A stretch of 64,000 nt of DNA from Timema cristinae. Lineage: Eukaryota; Arthropoda; Insecta; Phasmatodea; Timematidae. The translations under genes and the position numbers were made by a program. Positions 37,101 through 47,544 of the stretch are shown here, one piece after another. The stretch covers positions 6,740,964 through 6,804,963 of the forward strand of contig JBCFYV010000012.1 of assembly GCA_039000515.1 (NCBI GenBank). Direction: 5' to 3'. Positions within the stretch are counted from its first letter, which is position 1, and each line of letters begins with the position of its first letter. The notes under the pieces were generated by a model, which did not search any database, was not told the DNA's origin, and saw nothing but the letters and a program-made list of their open reading frames with translations.

Positions 37101-37345
37101 GTGTCGATCTCGCCAAAACAAAAACAGTGTGCAAGGTTCACGGGATCACCATAAACTATGGCAACCGGAACGATGTTAACTTTGACGTTTTGAAAGCGAT
37201 GGTCACTGAACAGGCTGCGGAGAGATACATACAGATACTGCACAAAAATGTAAGAAAAGATCTTGCGACCCTATGTACCATTTTGCAGACTAAATTTACC
37301 GGCCTGTGTACACTAAACGGCGGATAACCGACGATTATAATAGGT
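34130..37345 (+). pseudogene. POLB: protein-primed family B DNA polymerase, broken
   Basis: Would replicate the element from a protein primer. In order: a conserved start with TICLAHALVV (about 34,165), Cys/His zinc-binding clusters (34,390-34,560), Exo I FYDSE (34,780; family form mostly DFE), Exo II HNAKGYD (35,022), Exo III YCVKDV (35,411), a VFQFWGYYW block (35,753), motif A DVCSLYH (about 36,101; the usual Pro is His), motif B with FNSLCGKFGQR (about 36,672) and motif C HDIDS (about 36,955; usual DTDS). Acidic catalytic residues are kept in both domains. Coding continues through at least six frameshifts and several stops, for example at 34,572, 35,547, 35,882 and 36,830. The first Met is uncertain; ATGs at 34,161 and 34,251 both lie in the coding stretch. 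Certain as to family, dead as a gene. Confidence 0.93.
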
Positions 37346-37399
37346 TGTCGTTTGGTTATCAGAGTCCTTGTAAACGCACTCGCCACGACTAAAAGGTGA

Positions 37400-38265
37400 T
37401 CATTTAGACGGGCTGAATAATCACATATTTTTCTTTCACTCTAGACAGTTCCACTGACATACAATTTTTCAAAAATTCGAGATTTTTTAAATATTTTTTC
37501 TGCATTAGAACATGTCTATTTATTTATTTATTTTATGTACCTGGGATACTTTTTTATATTTTTTCATCCACCAGTACAATCCTTCACTTCCCCTATTATT
37601 TCTAGTCAAATAGAATTAGTTGTTTGTTTATTTTAATTCTAGTCAATTTTTTCCTTGTTCATATTTTAAATTGAAACCATCTGGTTGTGTGCGTATATTC
37701 AATTACTTTTTAAATTGGACTTTGTAAATTAATACTGAGGCCACTATTCCCGCTATGATCTCAAGAAATTGATTATTGTTTCCATAATATACTTCGAATT
37801 GTAATATAAATTCTATAACATTAATTTTTTTATATAAATATTCAAAGCATGCTTTTCGTGGCGTGAGATCTTTTCAAAAATATGATTTGTTTAAATATTC
37901 CAAATATACTTTTCGTATTATAAGATATATTTGTAAACCTTTTTATTTGTGTACTTTTCATGGTGTGATATATATTTGTAAACTTTGATTGGTGTAAATA
38001 AATATTCCAAGTATACTTTTGTGGTGCTAGGTGTGAGCCAAATTTCTAAAACATTGGTTTGTGTAAATAAATATTCCAAGTATTCTTTTCACTGTGTGAG
38101 ATATATTTTAAAATAAATATTTAATATAAACGTTTCACGGTATGAGCTATTTTTGTATTAATAAATATTATAAAAACTGTTATAATTGTGTTTTAACGTC
38201 TATACCCCCGTACTTCCTATCCAATAAATACAAGTTCATATAGCTTATGAGCTCAGTCTCAAACA
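37400..38265. repeat. AT-rich spacer with degenerate tandem repeats
   Basis: Between polymerase and ATPase. From 37,840 to 38,170 about six units of 45-68 bp repeat the pattern AAATATTCCAAGTATACTTTT then GTG..GTGAGATATATTT. No coding frame. Confidence 0.65.
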
Positions 38266-38269
38266 TTAT

Positions 38270-38880
38270 GGACAAGTTGATACATCAATTTTCGGGTATC
38301 ATCAGCGGCCCTTCCGGCTGTGAAAGTCACATTTTGTAGCAGACTTTATCCGTAACTTAGACACAATGTGTGACATTAAATTTGATAAAATAACCTAGTA
38401 TTATGCTTTATGGCAACCGGGATTCTAACAGGACGGGCCAAGTCCTCACGTCATATTCTGTAAGGGTTTGCCGGAAATGGATGACACATATAGTGACTAT
38501 CCACAGCTGATTATCCTGGACGACCTGATGCGTGAAGCCAATGAAAAGGTCGTCGATCTTTTCACCAAAGAATGCCACCATCAAATATTATCTTCATGTA
38601 CCTTACACAAAATATATTCCACCAGGGTAAGGACCAGAGAAACATTTCCTTAAACGCACATTATATCGTTCTGTTTAAAAATCTCAAGGATAAAACTCAG
38701 ATTCAACACTTTGCACCTCAAGTCTGTCTTGAAAACCCCCCCTCTGTTTTTCAATAGGGTTAAGCTGATGCTACAAGTACTCCCAACAGGTATATATTGT
38801 TAGATTTCAAACAATGTACAACAGAATGGTTCAGATATTGAACCCACACAAATGTCGGCTGCTGCGTGTACCTACCACGC
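38270..38880 (+). pseudogene. ATP: FtsK/HerA-type packaging ATPase, broken
   Basis: Powers genome packaging in the capsid-forming relatives of Polintons. Seen in order: a Walker A remnant SGPSGCESH (about 38,300; the usual G-K-T/S is changed to E-S, so nucleotide binding is lost), a YYALWQP patch (38,399), Walker B LIILDDLM (about 38,509), LFTKECHHQ (38,557), then YLTQNIFHQGK (38,597) and SLNAHYIVLFKN (38,646), which are strongly conserved in this family. A final YI-V-RF-like block lies at about 38,790. Pieces lie in different frames with stops between. Length is near the family's usual 230-250 residues. The C-terminus runs out close to the LINE insertion. Confidence 0.9.
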
Positions 38881-39252
38881 AAAAGCTATAAAAACACCAA
38901 AATTTCACGATTACGGAACACGGTTGGTGTCAAGACTTCGAGTAGGAAAGACGTGCCCCACTTGAGCAAATTGTCTAGGCATCCGTCTACAACACCCTCC
39001 GGGGAACCCGCATACTACACATACTAAATTCGGGACAGACATACCGGTGCTATATGCTGTAGTGGTAACCTAACGGTGTCAACAAGCTACAGCAAGGTGT
39101 AAAGTGGAGCCGGCTGCGAAGCAATACATCGCAGTCGGAGTCTGTCCTCCGGGACACCAGACAACACACAAATACCCCCACCACTGCACAGAGGGGGGCA
39201 CATTAGGCCCTACACACTGACCACTAGCCTGCCCTTTTCAGGGCTGCGCGAA

Positions 39253-40470
39253 ATGGCCGCCACCACACGTACATCAACAACAACAGGATCATTGGCTTCA
39301 GAACAATCGACCACCGAGGACACAGAGATGGAATCTGACACGATGGACAAGGGACTTTCACAATGGCAGACGAACTGGGACGCAAACGCAAATTACAGAC
39401 CACGATAACACACACAAACAAAGAAAAGAGCATTGACATTTACAAACAAGTTCGACCCCCTGAAAAGGGACGAAAACAATACCCCAACACCAGTCGACCA
39501 GAACACTGACAAACAGCCGCCTACAACAACAACAACCACCACACACAAGACACGTTACCCACCAATAGTGACGCTAGGAACACAAAACTATAACTAAACT
39601 AGCCAAGGAAATAGGAAACGAAACCAAGATTACTTATGTAGCACATGGACTTAAGATTCACACAACAACTAAACAAGACTTTGAACTGGTGCAGCACCTA
39701 CTTAAGGACATAAAGACAGGATTTCCACACGTACACTTTACCTAGGGACAAGCCACTGAAGGTAGTCATCAAGGGCTCCCTCCCAACATGGCAACTGGGG
39801 ACATCCAACAAGAACTAGTGGGGCTAGGTTTCCCGGTCACAGACGTCAGACAGTTCACCAGAAAGACACAAGCGGACAACAACACACAGACCGTAACACC
39901 ACTGCCAACATTTCAAGTTACTCTAGCCAAGAACACCGACACAACAAACATTTACAAAATAGAATATTTAAATCACATGAGGGTCAAAACTGTCCCGTAC
40001 ATACCACCCACCAACACCATCGCACAGTGCCACAGATGTCAAAGATTCAGGCACACGAAAAACAACTGTCAGAATATCCCCAGGTGCATTAAGTGCACAA
40101 ACTTACATGACACTAAGGACTGCCCTAAAAAAGAGAACACCACACCCGCCGTTGCATAAACTGTAGAGGTAGCCACACAGCACGTGTCCCCCCACCCCCC
40201 AAGCAGAAAAACAACGCCACAACAAACAACACCCACCGAAGCCACGTGGCTGCAGTTCAAAGTCAGGGGGCACGCACACAACAAGAAACGACTTCACCAC
40301 TAGCAGACATCAAGGAGATTATAGGCCTCTTAAAGGAATTAAACATTTTCAAAATAATAGCTCACTTCAAACCATACCTTTCCAGATTAGGTCAATGTAA
40401 TAATGCGAAAGAAAAAATATTCATATTAATTGAAGGGGTGACCGAATATTTTATGACCCAGGATGACTAA
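39253..40470 (+). pseudogene. LINE ORF1, gag-like nucleic-acid-binding protein
   Basis: Starts at an ATG (39,253) with a Thr/Ser-rich, charged N-terminus. The middle has the pattern of Jockey ORF1 proteins (YPPIVTLG near 39,557; later VKTVPYIPP). Three zinc knuckles follow: CHRCQRFRHTKNNC (about 40,028), CIKCTNLHDTKDC (about 40,084) and a third around 40,150-40,180 in another frame. Internal stops at about 39,406 and 39,595 and at least two frameshifts break it. The last part (40,246-40,470) is open to the TAA. It would bind the element's RNA as a ribonucleoprotein partner of ORF2. The reading overlaps the ORF2 ATG by 8 nt. Confidence 0.85.
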
Positions 40471-43266
40471 CGGACCATGGACGCTGACCAAAGACATACT
40501 ACATGTTTTTATATGGAACGCGAACGGGATACTCACGCAAGCAAAAGAATTAGAGGAACTCTTCAAAACCTACGGAATAGAATTAGCTTAATAAACGAAA
40601 CCCATTTAAACCCAAATAAAAATATACATTTCTACGGATACGATATATACAGGAGTGACCGTCCCAATGGCAGGGAGGGGGGACTGCAGTTTTCATCAAA
40701 AATAATATACCCCACTACAGACATAACTACAATAACCTTCAAAACCTAGAAGCAGCAGCAGTGAAAGTAAATACCATGAGTGAGAGAATCCTATTTGCGG
40801 CCATATATAAACCACCTACGAAGACGTTACTGGACCACGACTTAAACACTATCACAGACTCGGACACAATCTTCTTAGGAGGGGACTTAAACAGTAAACA
40901 CCCAAACTGGAACAGCAGGTTAACAACTAGGGACGGGAGAACACTCAACGAACACGCGGACAGAAATTATTACTTAGTAGTAGGGCCTGGTGAACCCAAT
41001 TTTTACCCCTCAAACCCACTACACAGACCCGATATAATAGATGTGGTCTTGACCAACATGGGAGTGTAGTCGTAGGACCTTACAGTTCTTAAAGAATTGG
41101 ACTCTGACCACAACCCTGTGTTGTGCGAGATTACAGTAAACAAAGACATAGAAATAAAAGGGCTAAAACGACTTGTATCCACGAGCGACTGGGAGGGGTT
41201 CAAAAGATATCTCAACAACACACTATCAGAGTCATTGACATTACAACAACAGAGGAAGCAGATGCAACACTGGAGATATTTACCAATACAGTACAGGAGG
41301 CCTACAAAACCAACACAACCTTTGAGACAGTAAAACACGACCAAAGACTCCAGCATCCGGACCTCGACTTTCTGATTGCTTAGAAAAGAGAGGCGAGGAG
41401 AGATTGGCAGAGGTACAGGAACCCACACCATAGGTCAGCATACAATAGACTAAGGACACGAGTAAGGATTAAGGTAAAAGAAATTAAAAGAAACGGCTTG
41501 AACATCTACGTCACAGACGCCACACTAGATTCCAGCAAAACCTGGAAAATCACAAAACAATTAAAATCAAATAAGAATAGATCAGTCCCAGCTATACATG
41601 GCGAAAACGGCATGGCCTACACAAGCTCGGAGAAAGCGGAAGCCATAGGCTTGACGCTGGAGAAGCAATTTACACCTAACGACAACCCCAAAGACCCAGA
41701 TTTTGTTAGGGACGCTAAGAGATCTGTAAGGGAATATCTAAGCAGACCTATTATGTCACAGGCAGACCTACTAACATCGGAAGAACTAAACAACACAATA
41801 AAATACCTCCCAAAAAGGAAAGCGCCAGGCCACGACCGACTGCTAAACGAGACAATTCAACAATTTCCACCTAAAGCCACACTAACGCTACTGCACATTC
41901 TCAACGCCCTACTCTCGCTGTGTCAATTCCCCGACGTGTAGAAACTGTTGAGAGTGAAAATACTCCCCAAACCGGGAAAGGACCCAATGTATCCTCAAAG
42001 AAGACGGTCAATAAGCCTCCTCGACTCCGTCAGCAAAGTATTCGAAAGATTAATTTTTAAAAGACTAAACCACTTCAGTGAAACCCATAATATCATCCCC
42101 AAACTTCAATTCGGATTTAGGGAAAAGCATTCCACTATATACCCAGTCCTAAATGTATATGAAGATGTGACACAAGCCTTCTCACAGAAAAAATCAATAG
42201 TATCGTTATTCTTAAATGTCGAAAAAGCCTTCGACAAAGTTTGGCATATAGGCCTCTTACAAAAAATAATAAAACTTAAGTAACCCCAATGGATCATCCA
42301 TACCGTCACCAGTTTCCTAACGCGGAAAGGGATCCACGTGGTGATGGAGGGCGCCAAATCCAACACACACGCCATAAAAGCAGGGTGCCCAAGGGATCTT
42401 AACTCTCACCACACCTGTACAACATATACATTTCCGACATTCCAATACACGCTCAAACCAAGGTCAGACTTTTTGCAGACGCCACTATGATCTACACCAT
42501 CAACAAAAACATCAACTACGCCAGTCTTGCGATGCAGAGATACCTGGTTAACTTACAAGACTGGCTCACAAGATGGCGGATCAAGGTCAACGCTGCCAAA
42601 TCCGCCACCATAATCATAAGTCGTAGAAACAAACATCTACCAACCCCACTCACACTATTCGATACAGAAATTCCCGTAAAAACAGAAACAAAATACTTAG
42701 GAGTCACAATAGATTCTAAATTAACTTGGAGGAAACACATAGAGGCCACTAATCAGAAAGCAACAGCCAGGTTCGTCCAATTATATCCACTTCTAAGGGC
42801 AGGGAGTTAACCATCCACACAAAAACAATTCTCTATAAAGCAGTGATCCAACCAATAATATTATATAACTGTCAAGCATGGAGTTATGGGGTTAAAAGTC
42901 ACACACAAAAACTTCAAACAACACAAAACAAGATACTGAGAACAATCACTGGGGCACCTTGGCACACTAGAACCATAGACATATAGTCCGTTCACCGTAG
43001 GACTTGTTTTCTGAAAGGCCTTTTTCCCTACCAGAAATCTATTATATAGTAGGATATTGGTAGGAAAAAAGACCTTTCAGAGAGTAATTCCTACCGTGAA
43101 TGGAGTATACACACGACGACAAATTGTAGGCAGCTTCAGGAGAATTACAAAGACCTCAACAAGAGACTATACAAGAAGACAGACACGCACACAAAAGTTT
43201 GTCAGGTACTTAGGATGCTACGACCCTGAAGAGGAAAGGTTTTAAAAACGACCCAGGATGGCGTAG
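40463..43266 (+). pseudogene. LINE ORF2, endonuclease and reverse transcriptase
   Basis: An ATG at 40,463 opens in the overlap with ORF1. Endonuclease motifs: IWNANGI (about 40,511), INETHL (40,594), a GGDLNSKHPNWN block (40,881) and SDHNPV (41,103), so the catalytic residues are present. The reverse transcriptase begins around 41,740 with LPKRKAPGHD, then KILPKPGKDP, SISLLDSVSKVFERL, FLNVEKAFDKVW (42,208) and FADA (42,472). Both key acidic positions are altered: FLD to FLN and FADD to FADA, so the enzyme is inactive. A stop replaces an expected Trp at 41,939, and frameshifts lie near 41,070, 41,390 and 42,390. The C-terminal part has TKYLGVTIDSKLTW and, beyond a MITE insertion, ends CYDPEEERF and KRPRMA. 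Confidence 0.92.
42986..43105. mobile_element. 120-bp palindromic MITE in LINE ORF2
   Basis: The left arm GTCCGTTCACCGTAGGA and the right arm in reverse CTCCATTCACGGTAGGA are followed on both sides by CTGAAAGG..CTTTTT.CCTACC, so most of the element folds into one hairpin. TATA on both sides (42,982-42,985 and 43,106-43,109) gives a TA or TATA duplication, which suggests a Tc1/mariner-type element. Confidence 0.85.
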
Positions 43267-43489
43267 TTGAGCATTAAAACTAACAACTTATCCATTATAA
43301 CAAAAAAAAAATATTAAAAATACAAAAACCAAGAGAAAGTAAAAAAAAAATATATAGTTAGACTTAGCATAGTTTAGAATTAATAACTAACCCACATGTG
43401 ACAATAAACTACGCCGGAATGACAACAGACTGCCGAGAGCACTACACTTAACTATACTGGATCACCTTTCACCAATCGCTCATTTCATA

Positions 43490-43790
43490 CCATTACTACC
43501 TTAGCCACGGCCGGAAGCCACTGAGATAACCGCCTAGGTTGTCTACTAGCCAGAGGATAATACTGGCGCCAGGGGCGGCCCCAGATGGGGAATGGAAATG
43601 TGTCCACCTCACTCTTAGTCCCAAGAAAAGAAAATCCTACCCCAACAAGAAACTCTTTATTACCTTTGCCACCGCCGGACTCCACAGGGATAACTGACTA
43701 GGTTTTCTACGAGTCAGAGAATAATGCTAGTGCCGTGGTCAGCCCCTGATGGAGAATAGAAATGTAACCATCTGCATCAAACTTAATCCC
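43490..43790. repeat. two-copy direct repeat after the LINE
   Basis: Units starting ATTACTACCTTAGCCACGGC (43,491) and ATTACCTTTGCCACCGCC (43,660) share the order AGATAACCG/GGATAACTG, CCTAGG/CTAGG, GTC.ACTAGCCAGAG/GAGTCAGAG and GGAATGGAAATGT/GAATAGAAATGT. It may be LINE 3' sequence or Polinton spacer. Confidence 0.7.
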
Positions 43791-43989
43791 TACAGTCAAT
43801 TCAACCTTCAAATCCTCTTCCCGGAAATCAACTCATGCAACATCAACACATCAGCATACCTTAAACACACCTTCCCCCATCCCAATAAAATAAAATCCTC
43901 CCAAAATCCCGAGACCCAGCACAATCATTCTTTATCACTAATTTTCACCTCACAGTGCTAGTTAATTAATTATACAAATGTTTGTACAT

Positions 43990-44300
43990 GGTATCTAATT
44001 CATTCAAGCGGCCAGGGGTCACGACAGTGACTGCGTACTCGAACATAAGATAAGCCCTTTCACAGGTGACCTAGCTTGGCGTTTCTGTCAAGGTGGATAT
44101 CTTGCATCGGGCAACACAACCAACCACCTGTAGTATTCTGCAGGCTCATTTCATCTGTTCCATTTCATTAGGTTAATAAGTTCATCGCGAGGTTAAGAGT
44201 CATGACAATGACTCGGTACTCAAACAACAAATCAGCCCTTTCCCAGATGACCTAGCTTGCATAACTGTCAAGGTGGATATTCTGAGTCGGGCAACAGGGG
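43990..44300. repeat. second two-copy direct repeat
   Basis: Two blocks of about 120 bp, starting at 43,998 and 44,173, share GTCACGACAGTGACT / GTCATGACAATGACT, AGCCCTTTC.CAG.TGACC, CTGTCAAGGTGGATAT and TCGGGCAACA. Non-coding. This interval separates the LINE from the late gene block. Confidence 0.75.
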
Positions 44301-44322
44301 AAACCCAATTAAAGAACATTTC

Positions 44323-44649
44323 ATGACCATGAGTCCCAAAGTGCTGAAGCAGGCCCCTCTGCTACGTGCGATGCATCGCATGAACCGCACCAACGTGTCG
44401 CCTTGCTGAAAACGGCCAAATAGAAACTGATTGACTCTGTTTGCGAGTGTGCTTACAACATTTTTAAAGGGAAGGTGCCGTTGAAAAATGCGCAGAAGAC
44501 AAAGTTACCTGCTCACAAGCAGGTATTTTTGCAATCTGGGCAAACGAGGAGAGTGCTGGAAGAAGAAACAACTACTCGTTCAGAAAGGAGGAGCGTTCCT
44601 GTCCTTACTCTTAGCCCCTTTAATAAGTAGTGTCCTCGGTTTTTGTTAA
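44323..44649 (+). pseudogene. small basic Polinton protein (adenovirus core-like)
   Basis: Start at ATG 44,323 or 44,329; stop TAA at 44,647. The N-terminus reads KVLKQAPLLRAM, then after a frameshift QRVALLKTAK, an internal stop, SVCECAYNIFKGKVPL, and after another shift LLVQKGGAFLSLLLAPL at the C-terminus. This order (a C-E-C-A-x-N helix, a Lys-rich middle and a Gly-Gly then Leu-rich end) is typical of a short protein beside the capsid and integrase genes of metazoan Polintons and adintoviruses. It has been compared with adenovirus core proteins; I treat that as a suggestion. It stands first in the late block, 11 bp before the next gene. Confidence 0.75.
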
Positions 44650-44660
44650 ACAAGTAGATA

Positions 44661-45339
44661 ATGGAACACACGAAAGAGATGATATTGGTGTCTACGGAAA
44701 CATTACACCGTTACGAGTAACACCGCCAACAAGTGGTATAGGCCACATAATCTAGTGGTCTGCGAGCTAAACAAGGAAATGGAAAAAATCCTTGCTTCAA
44801 AACTTGACGACAAGTCTAAATGGACTTTACACCAACAAGTGCTACAGCGTTATCTGTATATTAGTCAACACCCTCAACTGCCTGAAAATACCACCACGAC
44901 CACCTCTGAAGTGCCTGTACTCCCCATTCCTGCTGTACTCAATACTGTACGAGTACAGGCACGTAAAAACACTGAAATTTTATTGGAACATATTATTTCC
45001 CGAGATGGTATCTCTTAGGAATAAAACGGGGAAGTGAGTATTCACGATACGCCTCTCCGTGGATCCAATATTGTGGATTTAGTCAATGATCTGGTCAGAA
45101 TAAGAAGACACAGCGAGCCATCTGGGTGGCGAGAGATTCTCACAGCGCATCAAAAAATAATCATTCCCAAAGAAATTATTGTAAATCCGAAACGTGTGCC
45201 ACCCATTAGAGATCCGACGCCAGTACCTCAAACACTTGGACTGCCGCAACATCCTAGGAAGAAGAAACAGAAAAGGTTGGATGAAAACAAGAGCTGCTGT
45301 TCCAAGCTTAATGGCCCGTTTAGCCAACATCTACTATGA
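44661..45339 (+). pseudogene. conserved Polinton protein of unknown role
   Basis: ATG at 44,661 begins MEHTKEMILVSTETLHRY; after stops and a frameshift it continues LNKEMEKIL and HQQVLQRYLYISQ (44,764-44,880), a Pro-rich stretch, LLEHIISRDGIS, a stop, then GSNIVDLVNDLVRIRR (45,064) and SEPSGWREI, ending in a basic region. The opening M-I-L-V-S and the Q-V-L-Q-R-Y-L block occur in a protein encoded next to the small basic protein in many animal Polintons. No biochemical role is known to me. Two stops and at least one frameshift. The 3' end overlaps the start of the integrase by about 28 bp. Confidence 0.65.
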
Positions 45340-46368
45340 CCCATCTCATCCTGCAGGGTTTGCAGGGGCGGCGTCGCTCATAAAGGCATCCAAGAAAGAT
45401 CCCGACAAAATAGGAGAATGGCTTCGTGTGCAGGACGCTTATAATCTAAACCAACTGATGATAAAAAAGTTTCCAGGCAACAAGTACGTGGTGTCAAACA
45501 TTGACGATCTCTGGAAAGCCGATCTAAATGATATGCGAAAGCTCGAAAAATACGACGACGGTGCAGTGTACTTGCTCACCGTCATAGAAGTATTTAGCCA
45601 GATGGCCTTGGCGAGGGCACTTCCTTCTAAGACGGGGAGCGTCGTAAGAGACGTCTTTCGAGATATTTTCAAACAAAGCTGCCGTAAGCCCTTAAGTTTA
45701 CAGTTAGACAAGGGGACAGTGTTCACGGAACGTCTAGTCCGGAAATATCTCAAGCAAGAAGGCGTGCATTACTACACCATTCATAATCCGGACGTGAAGG
45801 CAAGAATCGTGGAACGATTCAATAGAACTCTGAAAGGGCGCATGGGCCGATACTTTACCAAATATAACACGTATCGGGATGTGGACGTCCTCCAAGAACT
45901 CGTCGGCGCTTACAACGGCACAAAACATTCCAGTATCAAGATGGCATATACCGACGTTTCAGAAACCAATGTTCTTTAAGTCAGAGATAATCTGTACGAC
46001 AAGCGGCAACTAAACTCGAATTATAAGCCAAAAATAAGTTGGTGAAACAGTGAATATTAGCAAATACCAAATGCTGTTTGAAAAGGGCTACGAAAGCATT
46101 TGGTGTGAAGAAATTTTCAAAGTCAGCTGTGTCATGTTGCGACAACCTGTCGTCTACAGACTCACCGATCTTGATGGCGAAGAGGTGAAGGAAAGGTTTT
46201 TCGAAACCAAATATCAACACGTAAGTCTTCCCGAAACTTTTAAAGTTGATAAAGATACTACGTGTCAAGGGTAAAGGCGCCAGAAAGAAAGGGTACGTGC
46301 AGTGGAAAGGTTACCCCACAAAGTTTAATTCTTGGATTCCTGCCAGTTATGTCAGCGCCCTACCATGA
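45311..46368 (+). pseudogene. INT: retroviral-type integrase with chromo-like end
   Basis: Inserts the element DNA into chromosomes. I choose ATG 45,311 (MARLANIYYDP), because the open sequence upstream belongs to the preceding gene. The core is intact to 45,979: Asp in WKADLNDM (residue 71 from this start), Asp in LQLDKGT (133) and Glu in IVERFNR (168), giving a complete D,D,E triad with 34 residues between the last two. After a stop and frameshift the C-terminal domain continues as ISKYQMLFEKGYES (46,053) and VYRLTDLDGEE. A last shift leads to a chromo-like GYVQWKGYPTKFNSW (about 46,291-46,335) and stop at 46,366. The stop overlaps the next start as ATGA. Family: C. elegans F54H12.3 and Polinton integrases. 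The core is the best-preserved part of the element. Confidence 0.93.
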
Positions 46369-47125
46369 AGGACCACTTTTACATCACTTTGCTGAGTGAC
46401 AGCTATATGGGATATTTCCCGAAAAATACGCTCATGAATTTCACCACGCAACTATCCTACCGTTTTACACTCGAAGGCCAGTGGGAAGTCGCTCTCGCCG
46501 AATTCCAATATCCTTATTCTTTCAACACCCTAACCGAGGGTCAAAATATTGTATTGTACAACTGGGTGGACGCTAACGGCGTGGAACAAATATTGATGGA
46601 TCATATCCCTCCTGGAAACTACAGCACTATCCATGAATTGATCAAAGCCCTAAATGAAGTAGAGGCGTTTAAAGGGGATTCTGGAGTCGTATTCACGTAC
46701 ACAAATCCCAACAAAAAGAGGACATTGTTGTTTCTTCTTCACAAATATACAGCTGCTGACTCTATCAAGTCAACTAAGTCTACAGCTCTGTTTCGATCCT
46801 CACACCTCTAATCTGATTAAACTCCGAAAATCACCGTACGATGCCAACATATTACAAGGTTTGCCCTCGCAAATGTAAATCTACACGGATATCGCCGATC
46901 CTCAGCCCGTGGGTGACATTGTGGCACCATTTTTACGTATCGGTGGTATCAACAACATTAACTATCTCTACGGCATACATAAGACAGTTAGTTATGATCC
47001 GTTCCACTACATGCCCATACTTAGAAGAGATATTGAAAGCCTATAAATCAATATAAGACAGACACTGGTGAACCTGTACCCTTCGAGTTTGGAAAAGTGT
47101 TCGTGAAACTTTATTTTCGACGCTG
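46365..47125 (+). pseudogene. minor capsid (penton-type) protein, broken
   Basis: ATG at 46,365 inside the integrase stop. The N-terminus MKDHFYITLLSDSY, FPKNTLMNFTTQLS and GQWEVALAEFQYPYSF is typical of the Polinton protein assigned as the minor, single jelly-roll capsid component that would form the vertices. The frame is open to 46,809, then shifts; later pieces are DIADPQPVGDIVAPFLR (about 46,893), HYMPILRRDIESL (47,007) and PVPFEFGKVFVKLYF (about 47,076). Length of about 250 residues agrees with the family. At least two frameshifts and one stop. Assignment to the family is firm; its structural role is from published models of Polintons. Confidence 0.85.
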
Positions 47126-47131
47126 CTCAAC

Positions 47132-47529
47132 ATGACCTGTCCCTACCAAAGATACTACGTCAACCAGGCTGGAACAGGAATATCTTTGAACTAACACGGT
47201 TTTCCCTATCAATGCGGGCATGGGATAAGAAGTTTTATCAGTGGCATTTTCAAGAGCGTCGTACCGTTGCTGAGAAACGGCGCTGAAGACATTGGAAATC
47301 AGGTGCTTCATACGGGTATCAACGTATTCTCCGACGTCACCAATTAGCGTTGTCCTTTCAAAAAGGCTCTACGGCACCATGTTGGTGAGGCAGTAACAAC
47401 CTGAAACGCAAGGCTGAGCAGAAGATTGACACACTGATGACCAGCTCATACTATAAAGGGCATCGCAAGAAGCATTGGCGTCAGTCTTCTTTCGTTGCCC
47501 GACGTAAAATGGTCAAGAAAGGAGCGTAG
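47132..47529 (+). pseudogene. small Gly-rich virion-type protein, broken
   Basis: ATG at 47,132. It reads YYVNQAGTGIS, then after a frameshift a PYQ.GHGI motif, FISGIFKSVVPLLRNGAED (amphipathic helix) and a LHTGINVFSDV stretch. After a stop at 47,345 and another shift come NLKRKAEQKIDTL and a Lys/Arg-rich tail to TAG at 47,527. The order Y-x-x-Q-A-G-x-G-I, G-H-G-I-x-S-F and a basic tail is conserved in Polintons between the two capsid genes. It may be a membrane-active or DNA-binding virion protein (compare adenovirus pVI/pX), which is inference from its composition. Confidence 0.7.
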
Positions 47530-47544
47530 ATATTTTCAGTTACA

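Larger units (their letters stand above)
39040..43361 (+). mobile_element. Jockey-type non-LTR retrotransposon (LINE)
   Basis: Two overlapping open frames: a gag-like protein with CCHC knuckles and an endonuclease/reverse transcriptase. The 3' side has A-rich stretches (43,292-43,361). It lies inside the Polinton between the ATPase and the late genes. Its exact ends are not visible: the 5' end is somewhere in 38,900-39,250 and the 3' end may be later than 43,361. No target duplication found. Confidence 0.88.

Noticed and set aside
37400..38265. Possible cysteine protease gene in the polymerase-ATPase spacer
   Set aside because: Strongly AT-rich, repetitive and with stops in every frame; none of the family's His/Cys motifs seen.
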